Shown piece after piece: positions 17,090 through 26,531 of a stretch of DNA of 64,000 bases. Source of the DNA: Nitrospirota bacterium (GTDB lineage: Bacteria > Nitrospirota > Leptospirillia > Leptospirillales > Leptospirillaceae); assembly GCA_021840555.1 (NCBI GenBank), contig JAKBXW010000003.1, positions 1 through 64,000 on the forward strand. The letters run 5' to 3'. A program made the translations under genes and the position numbers. Each line of letters begins with the position of its first letter. Position 1 is the first letter of the stretch. Under the pieces are notes generated by a model. It ran no database searches and was not told the DNA's origin. It saw nothing but the letters and a program-made list of their open reading frames with translations.

Positions 17090-17581
17090 CTAGTTTGAGT
17101 TCCTGCCGAGTCTGTTTTCTTGAGACTTGATCTGCCAGTCTACGATGACCTGTACCTCGACCCCGCGCTTTACGGAAGAAGTCACTGTGCAATAGTTCTC
17201 GAATACCTCTTCACACCTCTTCATTCTGGGATGACTTTCTGCGAGGAGTGGAGAGATAGTGACTTCCACTCGGTCGATACGCGGGAGTCCCTCGGTATTT
17301 GGCTTGACAACAACAACCGCTTCGGTCTCGCATCCCAGAACATCGATGTGGGAATGCTTTAGTGCCTCCAAGAGTGATGCCGAGAGGCAGTGACCCAGTG
17401 CGGAGCCAAGAAGCGCAGGCGTTGGAGGTCCCGCATTATCACCCACCGGGTCGGGCTCATCCGACAGATAAGGCTTGCCGTGCATTTGACCGTCCTCACT
17501 TGCCTGGGACAAGAACTGATAATTCTTCTGATGTGTCATTTTGACTTTGAAGCGTCGTTCGTCTTGACCGCGCATGTTCAT
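17090..17581 (-). CDS. OsmC/Ohr-family protein
   Basis: TPALLGSALGHCLSASLLEALKHSHIDVLGCETEAVVVV...RMKRCEEVFENYCTVTSSVKRGVEVQVIVD. Confidence 0.8.
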   Translation of the reverse strand: MNMRGQDERRFKVKMTHQKNYQFLSQASEDGQMHGKPYLSDEPDPVGDNAGPPTPALLGSALGHCLSASLLEALKHSHIDVLGCETEAVVVVKPNTEGLPRIDRVEVTISPLLAESHPRMKRCEEVFENYCTVTSSVKRGVEVQVIVDWQIKSQENRLGRNSN

Positions 17582-17649
17582 GACCTGTCCTCCTTCGATT
17601 TAATCCTTTGATCAGTTATTACTGAATCTTCCAGATTTTTCTTTAAAAC

Positions 17650-17840
17650 TCAGGAAAAGCCTATTTAATAGGAGGAGCATCGGCAGTTCCACCACAAGCC
17701 CAAAGATATGACTAAAATATACCAGCGGTTATCCTGGAAGTACCGCTACGGCAACTCCTACCACCGCCGCTTCGGAATTTCTCGCGGGTGGTGGTAAACC
17801 CTCGTGGCCGTGTCTTCATAGCCGAGTTTAGCAGTGAAGA
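17650..17840 (-). pseudogene. Decayed arsenite/bile-acid:sodium-symporter-type permease (ACR3-related) C-terminal remnant
   Basis: Hand-translated across a frameshift and a stop: LGYEDTAT... / PARNSEAAVVGVAVAVLPG*PLVYFSHIFGLVVELPMLLLLNRLFL, matching the C-terminus of arsenic-resistance BASS/ACR3 permeases. Confidence 0.6.
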
Positions 17841-17903
17841 AAGCCGAGACAATCGGAGCAACACATCGATCCATTTTTGAATGGAATTATTGGTGCCTCT
17901 TCT

Positions 17904-19034
17904 TCACCGCTGAAGGATGCCGCTCCCGAAGTAATACCAGAGAGAAAAGTTCGGAGTCGTAGCCAGATATTCGTTGTTTCCCCATGCGGGAAGAAGAACA
18001 CCCACCGAAAGGGCAAGTTTTGGTGTGATGTTTACCTCGAAAGTTGGCTGCACCGCAATCAGGTTGAAACTTCTGGGGGTGGTATTGACCGGCAGTCCAT
18101 CGGCCGAAAACGGAAGCTCCGAAAGGCCCACCATTTCCAGGATGAATCCCAGACCGTGCTTTTCGTTGACCACATCTTCAACGGCCATCTTATATTGGAC
18201 CAGATCCCCAAACTGGGCAAAGATTTTGGGATCGGCCGCAGTGAGCGATTCCATGCCGGGAAATCCGTAGGTGTAATAAAGCCCGCCGTAGAAACGGAGC
18301 GGACGAATGTTCTTTCGAAGAAGAAATGTCGTGGTAATGGATGGGCTTCCAAAATGGGTGGCGGGGAGAACCGAAATGGGAGGAAGCCCTCCCTTTGGAA
18401 CGGGCGTCCCAAGCCAGGAAGTGGTCGGGAGCGTCAAAAAGAGAAACGTCGCGAAGGACGGACGGGCCGAGTTCGGGTCCTGGATAATCCACCGGTGCTT
18501 GATTCCAAGAGTGAAATCGTTCAGTCCCCATCCGTTTATCGATGATCCTCCGATCGATGAATCCGTTCCGATGAGAGAAGGGAGAATCGCAAGTTCCGTA
18601 TTGGATCCGAGGCCAAAATACATGGCTTCCAGGGCGAGCATCTGGGTTTCATAGAATCCCGGCGGAAGTCCCGTGATTCCTCCGCTGTTGTTGTATTGGG
18701 CCTGGGTGAATCGGCTGTAAAAAAAGAACCGGGCATTGAAAACGCCCTCGGGAAGAGTATCCGCATAGGAGACCATGTTCGGTCCCGCCGTCAGGGGATT
18801 CCAGGAGTGTTTGTAGGCGGAGAGGGCGTCGGGACCGTTTAATGAAAGCGGGGTCGTGTCAGTAGAATCTGATATTTGGGAAGAGACGGGAGGGGGAGAG
18901 GAAGGGCTTTTGGGGAGAGGAATCGCTGGCTGAGTGGGTGTTCCCGGCGGGTCGGCCCAAGCGTCTGTGAACAGGAAGAAAACGGTCAGGATTGGGAGAA
19001 AAAAAGCGATTTTAACCACAATAGTTCCTTTCAT
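17904..19034 (-). CDS. Outer-membrane/porin-like exported protein
   Basis: Signal peptide MKGTIVVKIAFFLPILTVFFLFTDAWA; glycine/aromatic-rich beta-type repeats; C-terminal aromatic-rich strand. Confidence 0.55.
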   Translation of the reverse strand: MKGTIVVKIAFFLPILTVFFLFTDAWADPPGTPTQPAIPLPKSPSSPPPVSSQISDSTDTTPLSLNGPDALSAYKHSWNPLTAGPNMVSYADTLPEGVFNARFFFYSRFTQAQYNNSGGITGLPPGFYETQMLALEAMYFGLGSNTELAILPSLIGTDSSIGGSSINGWGLNDFTLGIKHRWIIQDPNSARPSFATFLFLTLPTTSWLGTPVPKGGLPPISVLPATHFGSPSITTTFLLRKNIRPLRFYGGLYYTYGFPGMESLTAADPKIFAQFGDLVQYKMAVEDVVNEKHGLGFILEMVGLSELPFSADGLPVNTTPRSFNLIAVQPTFEVNITPKLALSVGVLLPAWGNNEYLATTPNFSLWYYFGSGILQR

Positions 19035-19445
19035 TCGGGTAGTGTCCGGATTTTTCCCGGGATGGGTTTCCTCGGTGCCCAGAGCGACCCATAGTCCGGA
19101 GAGGATCAAGAGGACAGTGGTCACCCAAAAGATCACCGTCAACTTTCTGTTTTCACACCGGAAAAGGACGCCCAAAAGGCCCTCGAGAGAATACCCCGTG
19201 TTCCGCCAGTATTCAGTAGGCGCTCTGTGTCTTTCCGCATCATGCCGGGGGGAGATATCCGCGACGGCGGGCAAGAAGATCGGATGATAAGGGGGGAGAC
19301 CTCATGTCCGGTTCGTCGGGATTTTAGGCCTGCAAAGAACAAAAGCCTCTCTTCAAACTTGGGTGGCGATTTCGAGGAGACGAACTCGATAACGGGCACT
19401 GCCGACCCACTCAACTAATGCCGCCGACAATTCCGGGCTTAGCGA

Positions 19446-20528
19446 CTATCCTCCAGTCTCGATTTTGAAAGTGTTTCCGGGAAGGAGCCGGTTCAAAATC
19501 TTATTGAGACGCGGCTTCAAAGGGGCGAATGGAAGCGGAGCAAAGCCGGTCTTCACTGTGTACTGGGGATACTGGCCCTTGGTGAGCGCCCAGATGATCA
19601 TATTCTTGACTTCCATCATGGTCGAATGGGGGAGGTCGGTGCTCACCATCCAGAACTCGAAGTTGGCATCGGGATAAACATCCTTTCCATGAAGGTTCCA
19701 GACAATGGTGCGGTTGAAGTCGTCCGGAAAGGAGGGGTCGTGAAGGGCCGCCACGCCAGCATTATTGATCGTCTTGACTGAGCCGACCACATAGTAGCCG
19801 TCGCGGTTTTTTAAGGCCATGGAACTCAGATGATATTCGTTGATCCAGCCAAGCCCCGCATACCCGATGGCGCCGGGAGTCGTCAGGACGGCAGCGACGA
19901 CGGCATCGGATCCGTTGTAGCCAGAACCGACCGGCCAGGAGGGGGAAAGATCACGACTGATGTTCTCGTACCATTCCTTCGATGTCTGGGATAGATAGTC
20001 GGTAAAGACGAAGGTGGTTCCCGAGGCGTCGGCACGGTGAATGACTTCGATCCTCTGGTGGGGGAACTTGACGCCCGGATTGATCGCCCGGATGGCCTTG
20101 TCATTCCAGAACCGGATCTTGCCCATGAAGATGCGGGCCAAGGTCGGACCGTCCATTTTGATAATCTGGGACTTTTTGATCCCGGGGATGTTGTAGATCA
20201 CCTGGCTGTCGTCGAAGGCTACCGGGATCGAGACGAGGTTCCCATAACGCTTCCCGAGCCCCTTGGTCAGATAGGAGTCGGAAGCCCCGATGGTGATGTT
20301 GCCGTTGGCGGCATTGGAGATTCCAAATCCCGATCCGGTCGACGCCACGGAGACATGCACCCCCGGATGGCTCTTCATGTAGGCGTCGGCCCACACCTGT
20401 TCGAGGGGAAAGAGCATGGTGGAACCGGAGATGGCGAGATCGGTGGCCAGGGCCTTTCCGACTCCCGAAAGAACGGAGACGACCGCCAGGACCGCTACCA
20501 GTCCTGCAGAGCGTTTGAAGAATTTCAT
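19446..20528 (-). CDS. pstS: PstS-like phosphate-binding periplasmic protein
   Basis: LAISGSTMLFPLEQVWADAYMKSHPGVHVSVASTGSGFGISNAANG..., HRADASGTTFVFTDYLS; signal peptide. Confidence 0.88.
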   Translation of the reverse strand: MKFFKRSAGLVAVLAVVSVLSGVGKALATDLAISGSTMLFPLEQVWADAYMKSHPGVHVSVASTGSGFGISNAANGNITIGASDSYLTKGLGKRYGNLVSIPVAFDDSQVIYNIPGIKKSQIIKMDGPTLARIFMGKIRFWNDKAIRAINPGVKFPHQRIEVIHRADASGTTFVFTDYLSQTSKEWYENISRDLSPSWPVGSGYNGSDAVVAAVLTTPGAIGYAGLGWINEYHLSSMALKNRDGYYVVGSVKTINNAGVAALHDPSFPDDFNRTIVWNLHGKDVYPDANFEFWMVSTDLPHSTMMEVKNMIIWALTKGQYPQYTVKTGFAPLPFAPLKPRLNKILNRLLPGNTFKIETGG

Positions 20529-20562
20529 GATTTTCTCCTTGTAAAGTAGATTGACCCTATCA

Positions 20563-21849
20563 TCATGCGAGACTCAGTCGCAGTGCCAGGGCAGCTAGTG
20601 TCACAGCCAGTACAGGGACAGTCAGCACAACGCCCACCTTGAAGTAATAGCCCCAGGTAATCGTCATGTCCTTGCGTGCCAGCACATGCAGCCAAAGCAG
20701 CGTTGCCAGCGAGCCGATGGGTGTGATCTTTGGCCCGAGGTCGCTGCCGATCACATTGGCATAGATCATCGCATTTTTCACCACACCACTTGCGCTTGTG
20801 GCATCAATGGAAAGTGCTCCCACCAGTACCGTAGGCATGTTATTCATGGCCGAAGATAGCAGTGCGGTGAGAAATCCAGTCCCCAAAGCAGCTCCCCATA
20901 CGCCGCCTTGCGCGAAGTAATCGAGCAGACGGGCGATATGTCCGGCAAGTCCCTGATTACGAAGACCATAGACCACGAGATACATTCCCAGTGAAAAAAC
21001 GACGATTTGCCAAGGCGCTTCACGGAGTACCTTGCGGGTGCTGATGACATGCCCGCGCGCAGCCACGGCAAGCAGTAGCAGCGCGCCTGCGGCAGCAACG
21101 GCGCTAACTGGCACCCCGAGAGGTTCGAGGCCGAAGAATCCGACCAGCAAAAGGACCAGCACAATCCAGCCGATACGGAACGTGGCCACATCGCGAATGG
21201 CCTCATTCGGCTGTTTCAACTGATTCACGTCGTAGTGCCATGGGATACTGCGGCGAAAATAGAACGACAGCACGGTTAGGGAAGCAATAATGGCAACTAT
21301 ATCCACCGGAATCATCACCGCAGCATAGTCATTGAACCCGATCTTGAAAAAATCTGCGGAGACGATGTTGACAAGGTTCGAAACAACGAGTGGCAGGCTG
21401 GCCGTATCAGCGATAAAACCCGCCGCCATGACGAACGCGAGCGTGGCCGATGGACTGAACCCCAGTGCCAACAACATGGCCATGACGATCGGAGTGAGAA
21501 TCAGGGCTGCACCGTCGTTGGCAAAAAGCGCGGCTACCGATGCGCCGAGAAGGACGATCAGCACAAACAGCAGGTGGCCCTTCCCCTTCCCCCGCCGCGC
21601 AACGTGCAAGGCTGCCCATTCGAAAAAGCCGGCTTCATCCAGCAACAGGCTGATGATGATGATGGCAATGAATGTGGCTGTGGCGTTCCAGACGATCTGC
21701 CAGACGACAGGGATATCGCCGATGTGAACGACACCGGACAGTAGCGCCGCGACAGCGCCAAGCGTCGCGCTCCAGCCAATGCCCAGCCCGCGCGGCTGCC
21801 AGATCACCAACACGATGGTGGCAAGAAAAATCAGTAGGGCAAGAAGCAT
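20563..21849 (-). CDS. arsB: ArsB arsenical pump membrane protein
   Basis: 12-TM anion permease; [70 protein letters not shown]. Confidence 0.93.
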   Translation of the reverse strand: MLLALLIFLATIVLVIWQPRGLGIGWSATLGAVAALLSGVVHIGDIPVVWQIVWNATATFIAIIIISLLLDEAGFFEWAALHVARRGKGKGHLLFVLIVLLGASVAALFANDGAALILTPIVMAMLLALGFSPSATLAFVMAAGFIADTASLPLVVSNLVNIVSADFFKIGFNDYAAVMIPVDIVAIIASLTVLSFYFRRSIPWHYDVNQLKQPNEAIRDVATFRIGWIVLVLLLVGFFGLEPLGVPVSAVAAAGALLLLAVAARGHVISTRKVLREAPWQIVVFSLGMYLVVYGLRNQGLAGHIARLLDYFAQGGVWGAALGTGFLTALLSSAMNNMPTVLVGALSIDATSASGVVKNAMIYANVIGSDLGPKITPIGSLATLLWLHVLARKDMTITWGYYFKVGVVLTVPVLAVTLAALALRLSLA

Positions 21850-21850
21850 G

Positions 21851-22324
21851 TCAGTCCTCTCTTAGCAGCGGGTTTTCCATTTCTTTCAGATGGCTCAGGA
21901 GGTCGGTCCGGGAAATGACGCCGACCACTTTTTCCGCTTCCAGCACGGGGAGAGACGTCAAGCGATGATCTATCATCAGCCGTGCGGCCACGGAGAGATG
22001 CATGTCCGGTTCGACGCTGTGCACTTCCTTGGTCATCACCTCTGCGGCCGTCCGCCCCTCGGCCTTGCCCCGATGGGAACCCTGGGGACCGAGGAAGGAA
22101 ACCCAGAAATTCTCCTTCCAGACCGATTCGCGGGGTTCAAGCCGTTCGTCCGCTCCGCGGTGGATCAAGTCTTCCGCCGTCACAACGCCGAGCAACCGGT
22201 TCTCGCCGTCAACCACCGGAACGCCGTTGATGTGATGACTCAGCAGAAGGCTCGCGATGTCCTCAACCGGTGTTTCAGGTTGAACGGTCACCGGATCGGG
22301 AGTCATAAAATTTCGAATTAACAT
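21851..22324 (-). CDS. CBS-domain pair protein
   Basis: [53 protein letters not shown] and second CBS repeat. Confidence 0.9.
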   Translation of the reverse strand: MLIRNFMTPDPVTVQPETPVEDIASLLLSHHINGVPVVDGENRLLGVVTAEDLIHRGADERLEPRESVWKENFWVSFLGPQGSHRGKAEGRTAAEVMTKEVHSVEPDMHLSVAARLMIDHRLTSLPVLEAEKVVGVISRTDLLSHLKEMENPLLRED

Positions 22325-22334
22325 GGTCGATCTC

Positions 22335-24098
22335 CTATGTTTGGGGATGGATGAGCGCGCGCAGGCGTTCTGCACCAATCGGTTCTTCTTTCAGAAGCGG
22401 GACAACTGCGTAACGGTCCGCGTGATGATTGGCCACGGCGTTAATTTCGCGTAGCTCATTGGCCGCACGCTGACGCAGTAATGGCGACTTGGCCGAAGCC
22501 GCCGCCACGCTGGTATTGATGATCCAGGCCCATGGCTCGATCCCGGCACGGCGCAAATCAGCTTGCAGTTTGGCGGCCTCCAGTACCGGCGTCGTCTCCG
22601 CCAGCGTAACGACGAGTACCTTCGTTTGATTCGGATCCCGCAACTGCATCATCGGCGTGGTAAAGTGCGTGCCCTTGTTCCCCATTTGCCGTCTCACTTC
22701 GCGGTGATAGGCACCCGTCGCATCGAGCAGGAGCAATGTGTGCCCTGTCGGGGCCGTGTCCATGACGACGAACTTTTTACCGGCTTCGCGAATGATGCGG
22801 GAGAACGCCTGGAAGACTGCAATTTCTTCCGTGCAGGGAGAATGCAGATCCTCTTCCAACAGCGCACGGCCTTCGGCGTCGAGTTGAGCGCCCTTGGTTT
22901 CCAGCACGTGCTGGCGATAGCGCTCGGTCTCGGCGTGCGGATCGATCCGGCTCACGGTCAGATTGTCGAGCGATGCTTCCAGGGTATCGGTCAAATGGGC
23001 AGCAGGATCGGAGGTCGTCAGATGCACCGGCAAGCCGCGATGTGCCAGTTCGACCGCGATGGCGGCCGCCAGGGTCGTCTTGCCCACACCGCCTTTGCCC
23101 ATCAACATGACCAGCCCGTGTCCATCCGCCTCGATGCCATCGACGAGGTCGCCCATGCCGGGCTCATCCAGTTCAATGGGGGCATCGGCAGCGACATGCG
23201 CTTGTAGCGGCAGGTCGGTCAGCAACTGCCGCAGGGCATCGAGGCCGACAAGATTGAAAGGCTTGAGCTGCACAAGGTCACGTGGGAGCGAGGTCAACGT
23301 GGCGGGGATGTTCTTGAGCGCCGTTTGCTCGCGTTCGTGGATGGCTGCGGCAAGGGGATCATTTGCCGCTTCAGCGCTGGGCAGGATTCCGTTGATGACG
23401 AGATGCTGCTGTTTGATGCCTATGGTAGCCAACTCCTCATGGGTGCGCGCCACCTCGCGCAGTGTCGCCTGCTGGGCGCGAGCGACCAGCACGAGTCGGG
23501 TTTGCAACGGATCGGCCAAGGCTTCAACAGCCGCCTTGTATTGGGTACGCTGCTTTTCCAGACCGGCCAATGGGCCGAGGCACGAGGCATCGCCCTTGCC
23601 GGCTTCCAGGAAGCCGCTCCACGCGCCGGGCAGTTGCAGCAAGCGGATGGTGTGGCCGGTGGGCGCCGTGTCAAAAATGATGTGTTGGTAATCGGCCGTA
23701 AGTACCGCGTTCGTCAGCAGTGCGGTGAACTCGTCAAATGCGGCGATTTCGGTGGTACACGCGCCGGACAACGATTCTTCGATGCCCTTCACCACATCAT
23801 CAGGAAGCACGCCGCGCACCGGGCCGACTAAGCGTTCCCGATAGGCACTGGCCGCTGCCTCGGGATCGATCTCCAAGGCAGAAAGATGTGGAACCGCCGG
23901 AATCGGTGTGACGCGATTACCGATATCAACGCCAAATACCTGCCCGACGTTGGATGCCGGGTCGGTACTGACCAGGAGGACACGCTTTCCGGCATTGGCC
24001 AATTGAATGGACGTGGCACAGGCAATCGAGGTTTTACCGACGCCGCCCTTGCCCGTGAAAAACATAAAGCGGGGAGGAAGTTGCAGAAATTTCATCAT
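22335..24098 (-). CDS. arsA: ArsA arsenite-transporting ATPase (two fused halves)
   Basis: Two P-loops FFTGKGGVGKTSIACATSIQLA and LMGKGGVGKTTLAAAIAVELA; DTAPTGHTIRLLQLPGA and DTAPTGHTLLLLDATGA. Confidence 0.95.
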   Translation of the reverse strand: MMKFLQLPPRFMFFTGKGGVGKTSIACATSIQLANAGKRVLLVSTDPASNVGQVFGVDIGNRVTPIPAVPHLSALEIDPEAAASAYRERLVGPVRGVLPDDVVKGIEESLSGACTTEIAAFDEFTALLTNAVLTADYQHIIFDTAPTGHTIRLLQLPGAWSGFLEAGKGDASCLGPLAGLEKQRTQYKAAVEALADPLQTRLVLVARAQQATLREVARTHEELATIGIKQQHLVINGILPSAEAANDPLAAAIHEREQTALKNIPATLTSLPRDLVQLKPFNLVGLDALRQLLTDLPLQAHVAADAPIELDEPGMGDLVDGIEADGHGLVMLMGKGGVGKTTLAAAIAVELAHRGLPVHLTTSDPAAHLTDTLEASLDNLTVSRIDPHAETERYRQHVLETKGAQLDAEGRALLEEDLHSPCTEEIAVFQAFSRIIREAGKKFVVMDTAPTGHTLLLLDATGAYHREVRRQMGNKGTHFTTPMMQLRDPNQTKVLVVTLAETTPVLEAAKLQADLRRAGIEPWAWIINTSVAAASAKSPLLRQRAANELREINAVANHHADRYAVVPLLKEEPIGAERLRALIHPQT

Positions 24099-24148
24099 GA
24101 TTTTCTCCTGACCATATTCATGGATTCCATCGGGAAGCCAAAGACATC

Positions 24149-24520
24149 TCAACAGCAGCCACTGTCATCGCAGCAACCTTTGGAAGCAACCTTTGGACTC
24201 TCAGTAGCTGAAGGCTCAGACAATCCGGCAAACAAATACAGCTCGGATCGGGTGGGATATCTCCCGGCAAGGGCGATCTCACCTTCAACGAGAATGACCG
24301 GAAGGGCGCTTTGTCCGGAACGGGCGAGGAGACCCTTGACCAGAGGGTTTTCGGCAAAAGCCAATGGATCCTGACCGAGATTCAGACGGACGATATTGCC
24401 ACCACTGCGCTTCAGGCTATCGACATCCGCAGCGAATCCGACAAGGGCCGTATCAACCTCAGGACCGCAGACACCGGTGGAACAACAGAGGGCGGGATCA
24501 AAAACTTCAATCTTTTTCAT
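24149..24520 (-). CDS. arsD: ArsD arsenic metallochaperone/repressor
   Basis: MKKIEVFDPALCCSTGVCGPEVD; C-terminal KGCCDDSGCC cysteine pairs. Confidence 0.95.
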   Translation of the reverse strand: MKKIEVFDPALCCSTGVCGPEVDTALVGFAADVDSLKRSGGNIVRLNLGQDPLAFAENPLVKGLLARSGQSALPVILVEGEIALAGRYPTRSELYLFAGLSEPSATESPKVASKGCCDDSGCC

Positions 24521-24595
24521 TTCAATTCTCCAATTATTATTGAATCATTAAACACGAGGAAAACACCAGTCTTCCCCAGTTAAGGACCCCTGGAA

Positions 24596-25075
24596 TCAGG
24601 GCGTCAGGGTCCCGATACGATCCAGTTCTTTTTTTAAAAGCGTTGGCGAACCCATCTGTCCCGAATGAAAAAAGGCAAGCAGAGCCTCGATCCGGAAACG
24701 GAGGATTCGGTAAGCCCTTTCAAATGCGGCTTCCACAAATTTCTCATCACCCACTGCCTTTGCAGGATCAAAAACACCCCAATGGGATCTGAGGGCTTTG
24801 TTCAGGTAAAGAGGACAGGCCTCTCCCGAAGCGTCATCACACACAGAGATCACAACATCGGGAACCTCGTCCAGTTCTTCCCAGGATTTGCTGTATAGAC
24901 CATCGACAGGGATCGACTCCCTTTTCAACAAGGCAATGCTTTTGGGGTGGACGTAACCAGCCGGACGGCTTCCGGCGCTCATTGCCCGGATCGTCCCGGG
25001 AAAAAGAGCGTTGAACGTCGCTTCCGCCAGAATCGAACGGCAGGAGTTCCCCGTGCAGAGAAAGAGGATCTTCAC
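24596..25075 (-). CDS. arsC: Arsenate reductase, low-MW phosphatase (thioredoxin/arsenate reductase) family
   Basis: MKILFLCTGNSCRSILAEATFN P-loop; VISVCDDASGEACP. Confidence 0.92.
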   Translation of the reverse strand: MKILFLCTGNSCRSILAEATFNALFPGTIRAMSAGSRPAGYVHPKSIALLKRESIPVDGLYSKSWEELDEVPDVVISVCDDASGEACPLYLNKALRSHWGVFDPAKAVGDEKFVEAAFERAYRILRFRIEALLAFFHSGQMGSPTLLKKELDRIGTLTP

Positions 25076-25455
25076 GAAAAACTCCCTTTAGATGGGCTTT
25101 CAGTCGGGAGAGGAGGAAGACAGGAGAGATTGCCATTGGCCTCTTCCCGGAAGGCGGCACACTCATCGGGATTTCCCGAACAACATTCTTCCGTCAGATA
25201 AGAGATCAGATCCAGCATCACCGGGATATTCGCCCGATAACGCTGAAAACGGCCCTCCTGAACAACCGTCAATAGTCCTGCCTGCGTCATGGCCTTCAAA
25301 TGAAAAGAGACATTGTTGGCAGGAAGGTCAAGGAGCTGGGCAATCTGGCCGGAGACAATCCCGACCGATCCTTCCTTGACCAGAAGACGATAGATATCCA
25401 GACGTATGCCGGAAGAAAGGGATTCAAAAATATGGGTAGCCAGTCTTTTGTCCAT
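25072..25455 (-). CDS. arsR: ArsR-family arsenic-responsive repressor with C-terminal CC...C site
   Basis: wHTH GQIAQLLDLPANNVSFHLKAMTQAGLLTVVQEGRFQRYRAN; C-terminal EECCSGNPDEC; overlaps arsC start. Confidence 0.9.
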   Translation of the reverse strand: MDKRLATHIFESLSSGIRLDIYRLLVKEGSVGIVSGQIAQLLDLPANNVSFHLKAMTQAGLLTVVQEGRFQRYRANIPVMLDLISYLTEECCSGNPDECAAFREEANGNLSCLPPLPTESPSKGSFS

Positions 25456-25461
25456 GGCTTT

Positions 25462-25508
25462 AGAATACAACACTATTAGAATTATTGCAACGACTATCAC
25501 TTTGATAG
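25462..25508 (-). promoter_or_regulatory. ars promoter and inverted-repeat operator
   Basis: On minus strand TTGCAA (25485-25490), 17 bp, TATTCT (25462-25467); inverted repeat CTATCA-CTT-TGATAG (25494-25508). Confidence 0.55.
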
Positions 25509-25642
25509 ACAAATTTGTGTGTCATTTTGAAGTATACCCCAATTTGACGTCAACCAGAGGGCTAGAATTGCGTCAGATTAGGGTCCTTTTTCTCATTGAT
25601 TGACACTCCCCTGCTCGGGTCTTAGGCTCCAACCTGACACTT

Positions 25643-25835
25643 TTAGGTCGGATCTTTCTTGTCCTTCTCCTCTCCCCAGAAATGCCGGGTCGGACGAAAG
25701 ACCACCACCCGATGTTCCTTGATAAGAAGAGACTCGCCAGTCTTGGGGTTGCGCCCCAGACGATCCGCGAGGACGGCCGGATCCGGCGTCTCCCCCTTCC
25801 CTTCGCATTCCTTCACATAGGCGGCCCGGGACTCG
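25643..25835 (-). pseudogene. 5'-truncated fragment, possibly HU/IHF-like DNA-binding protein
   Basis: Hand translation ...VLADRLGRNPKTGESLLIKEHRVVVFRPTRHFWGEEKDKKDPT*; GRNPKTGE is the HU/IHF signature; no N-terminus found. Confidence 0.4.
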
Positions 25836-25837
25836 TG

Positions 25838-25887
25838 GGATCCCGGTGTCGCAAGCGGAAGGAGGCAAGCGGAGAAGGGCGGGATCC
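25838..25887. repeat. Structured hairpin repeat, copy B
   Basis: GGATCCC...GGGATCC flanking cggtgtcgcaagcggaaggaggcaagcggag, nearly identical to 12431-12467. Confidence 0.5.
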
Positions 25888-25930
25888 GGGGTGGGCTAGA
25901 TCGGACATGTCGAATTCCAATGACAAGAAA

Positions 25931-25951
25931 AAAGCCCGACCGAAGCCGGGC
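25931..25951 (-). terminator. Rho-independent terminator (minus strand)
   Basis: Minus strand AGCCCG-gcttcggt-CGGGCT followed by TTTTTTC. Confidence 0.65.
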
Positions 25952-26041
25952 TCATCAGACACCACACTGGATTGCAATCTCCGTTGTGTGGCGACCCCTT
26001 CAGGGAACTTGAAGCCCGATGCCGAAGCAGAGCGGGAACAC

Positions 26042-26146
26042 TCAGCGAGGGTGGTGCTTTTTCTGAAAATATCCATAAACGGCAAACCCAGCGAAAAACA
26101 AGCCCGCCGTCACAATCCACAAAAGAAGATTTTCATTTGGGGTCAT
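26042..26146 (-). CDS. 34-aa single-TM small membrane protein
   Basis: Hand translation MTPNENLLLWIVTAGLFFAGFAVYGYFQKKHHPR*; overlaps the end of upstream ORF; followed by terminator. Confidence 0.5.
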   Translation of the reverse strand: MTPNENLLLWIVTAGLFFAGFAVYGYFQKKHHPR

Positions 26147-26363
26147 CGTTTTTCCCTCCTATATTGAGAAGAATAACACCCAAAACACCGAAAAGCAAAA
26201 ATCCTGGAAGAGCGTATTTCCAAATGGAAGGAGCAATCTTTTCGACGGATCCATTCCCTGTTCCAAGCGCCGACAGATAGGGTTGGGCTATCCCAACAAG
26301 AAAGAGCCCGACGGCTATATTTAGACAGGCTTTTCCAAGTTCCGAGTATGCAACGGGTCTCAC
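26133..26363 (-). CDS. Small two-TM membrane protein (GTG start)
   Basis: VRPVAYSELGKACLNIAVGLFLVGIAQPYLSALG...YALPGFLLFGVLGVILLNIGGKNDDPK. Confidence 0.5.
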   Translation of the reverse strand: MRPVAYSELGKACLNIAVGLFLVGIAQPYLSALGTGNGSVEKIAPSIWKYALPGFLLFGVLGVILLNIGGKNDDPK

Positions 26364-26365
26364 TT

Positions 26366-26520
26366 CATGCTCTCTTTCAGATCCTCCGCCCTCAGATGTG
26401 TAACCTCGCCAGCATTTGAAGCGTCTTGTGGTCAGTAATGGTTCTGACCTCCATCGTATCAAAACCCTTCTCGAAAAGCTTGCTGCTGGTGGTCTCATGT
26501 CGGAGATCGTGATCCGGGCC
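26366..26520 (-). pseudogene. Degenerate 3' end of a second tyrosine recombinase gene
   Basis: Hand translation DHDLRHETTSSKLFEKGFDTMEVRTITDHKTLQMLAR[frameshift]THLRAEDLKESMK*, paralogous to the C-terminus of the adjacent intact integrase. Confidence 0.8.
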
Positions 26521-26531
26521 GACGCTGTTGT

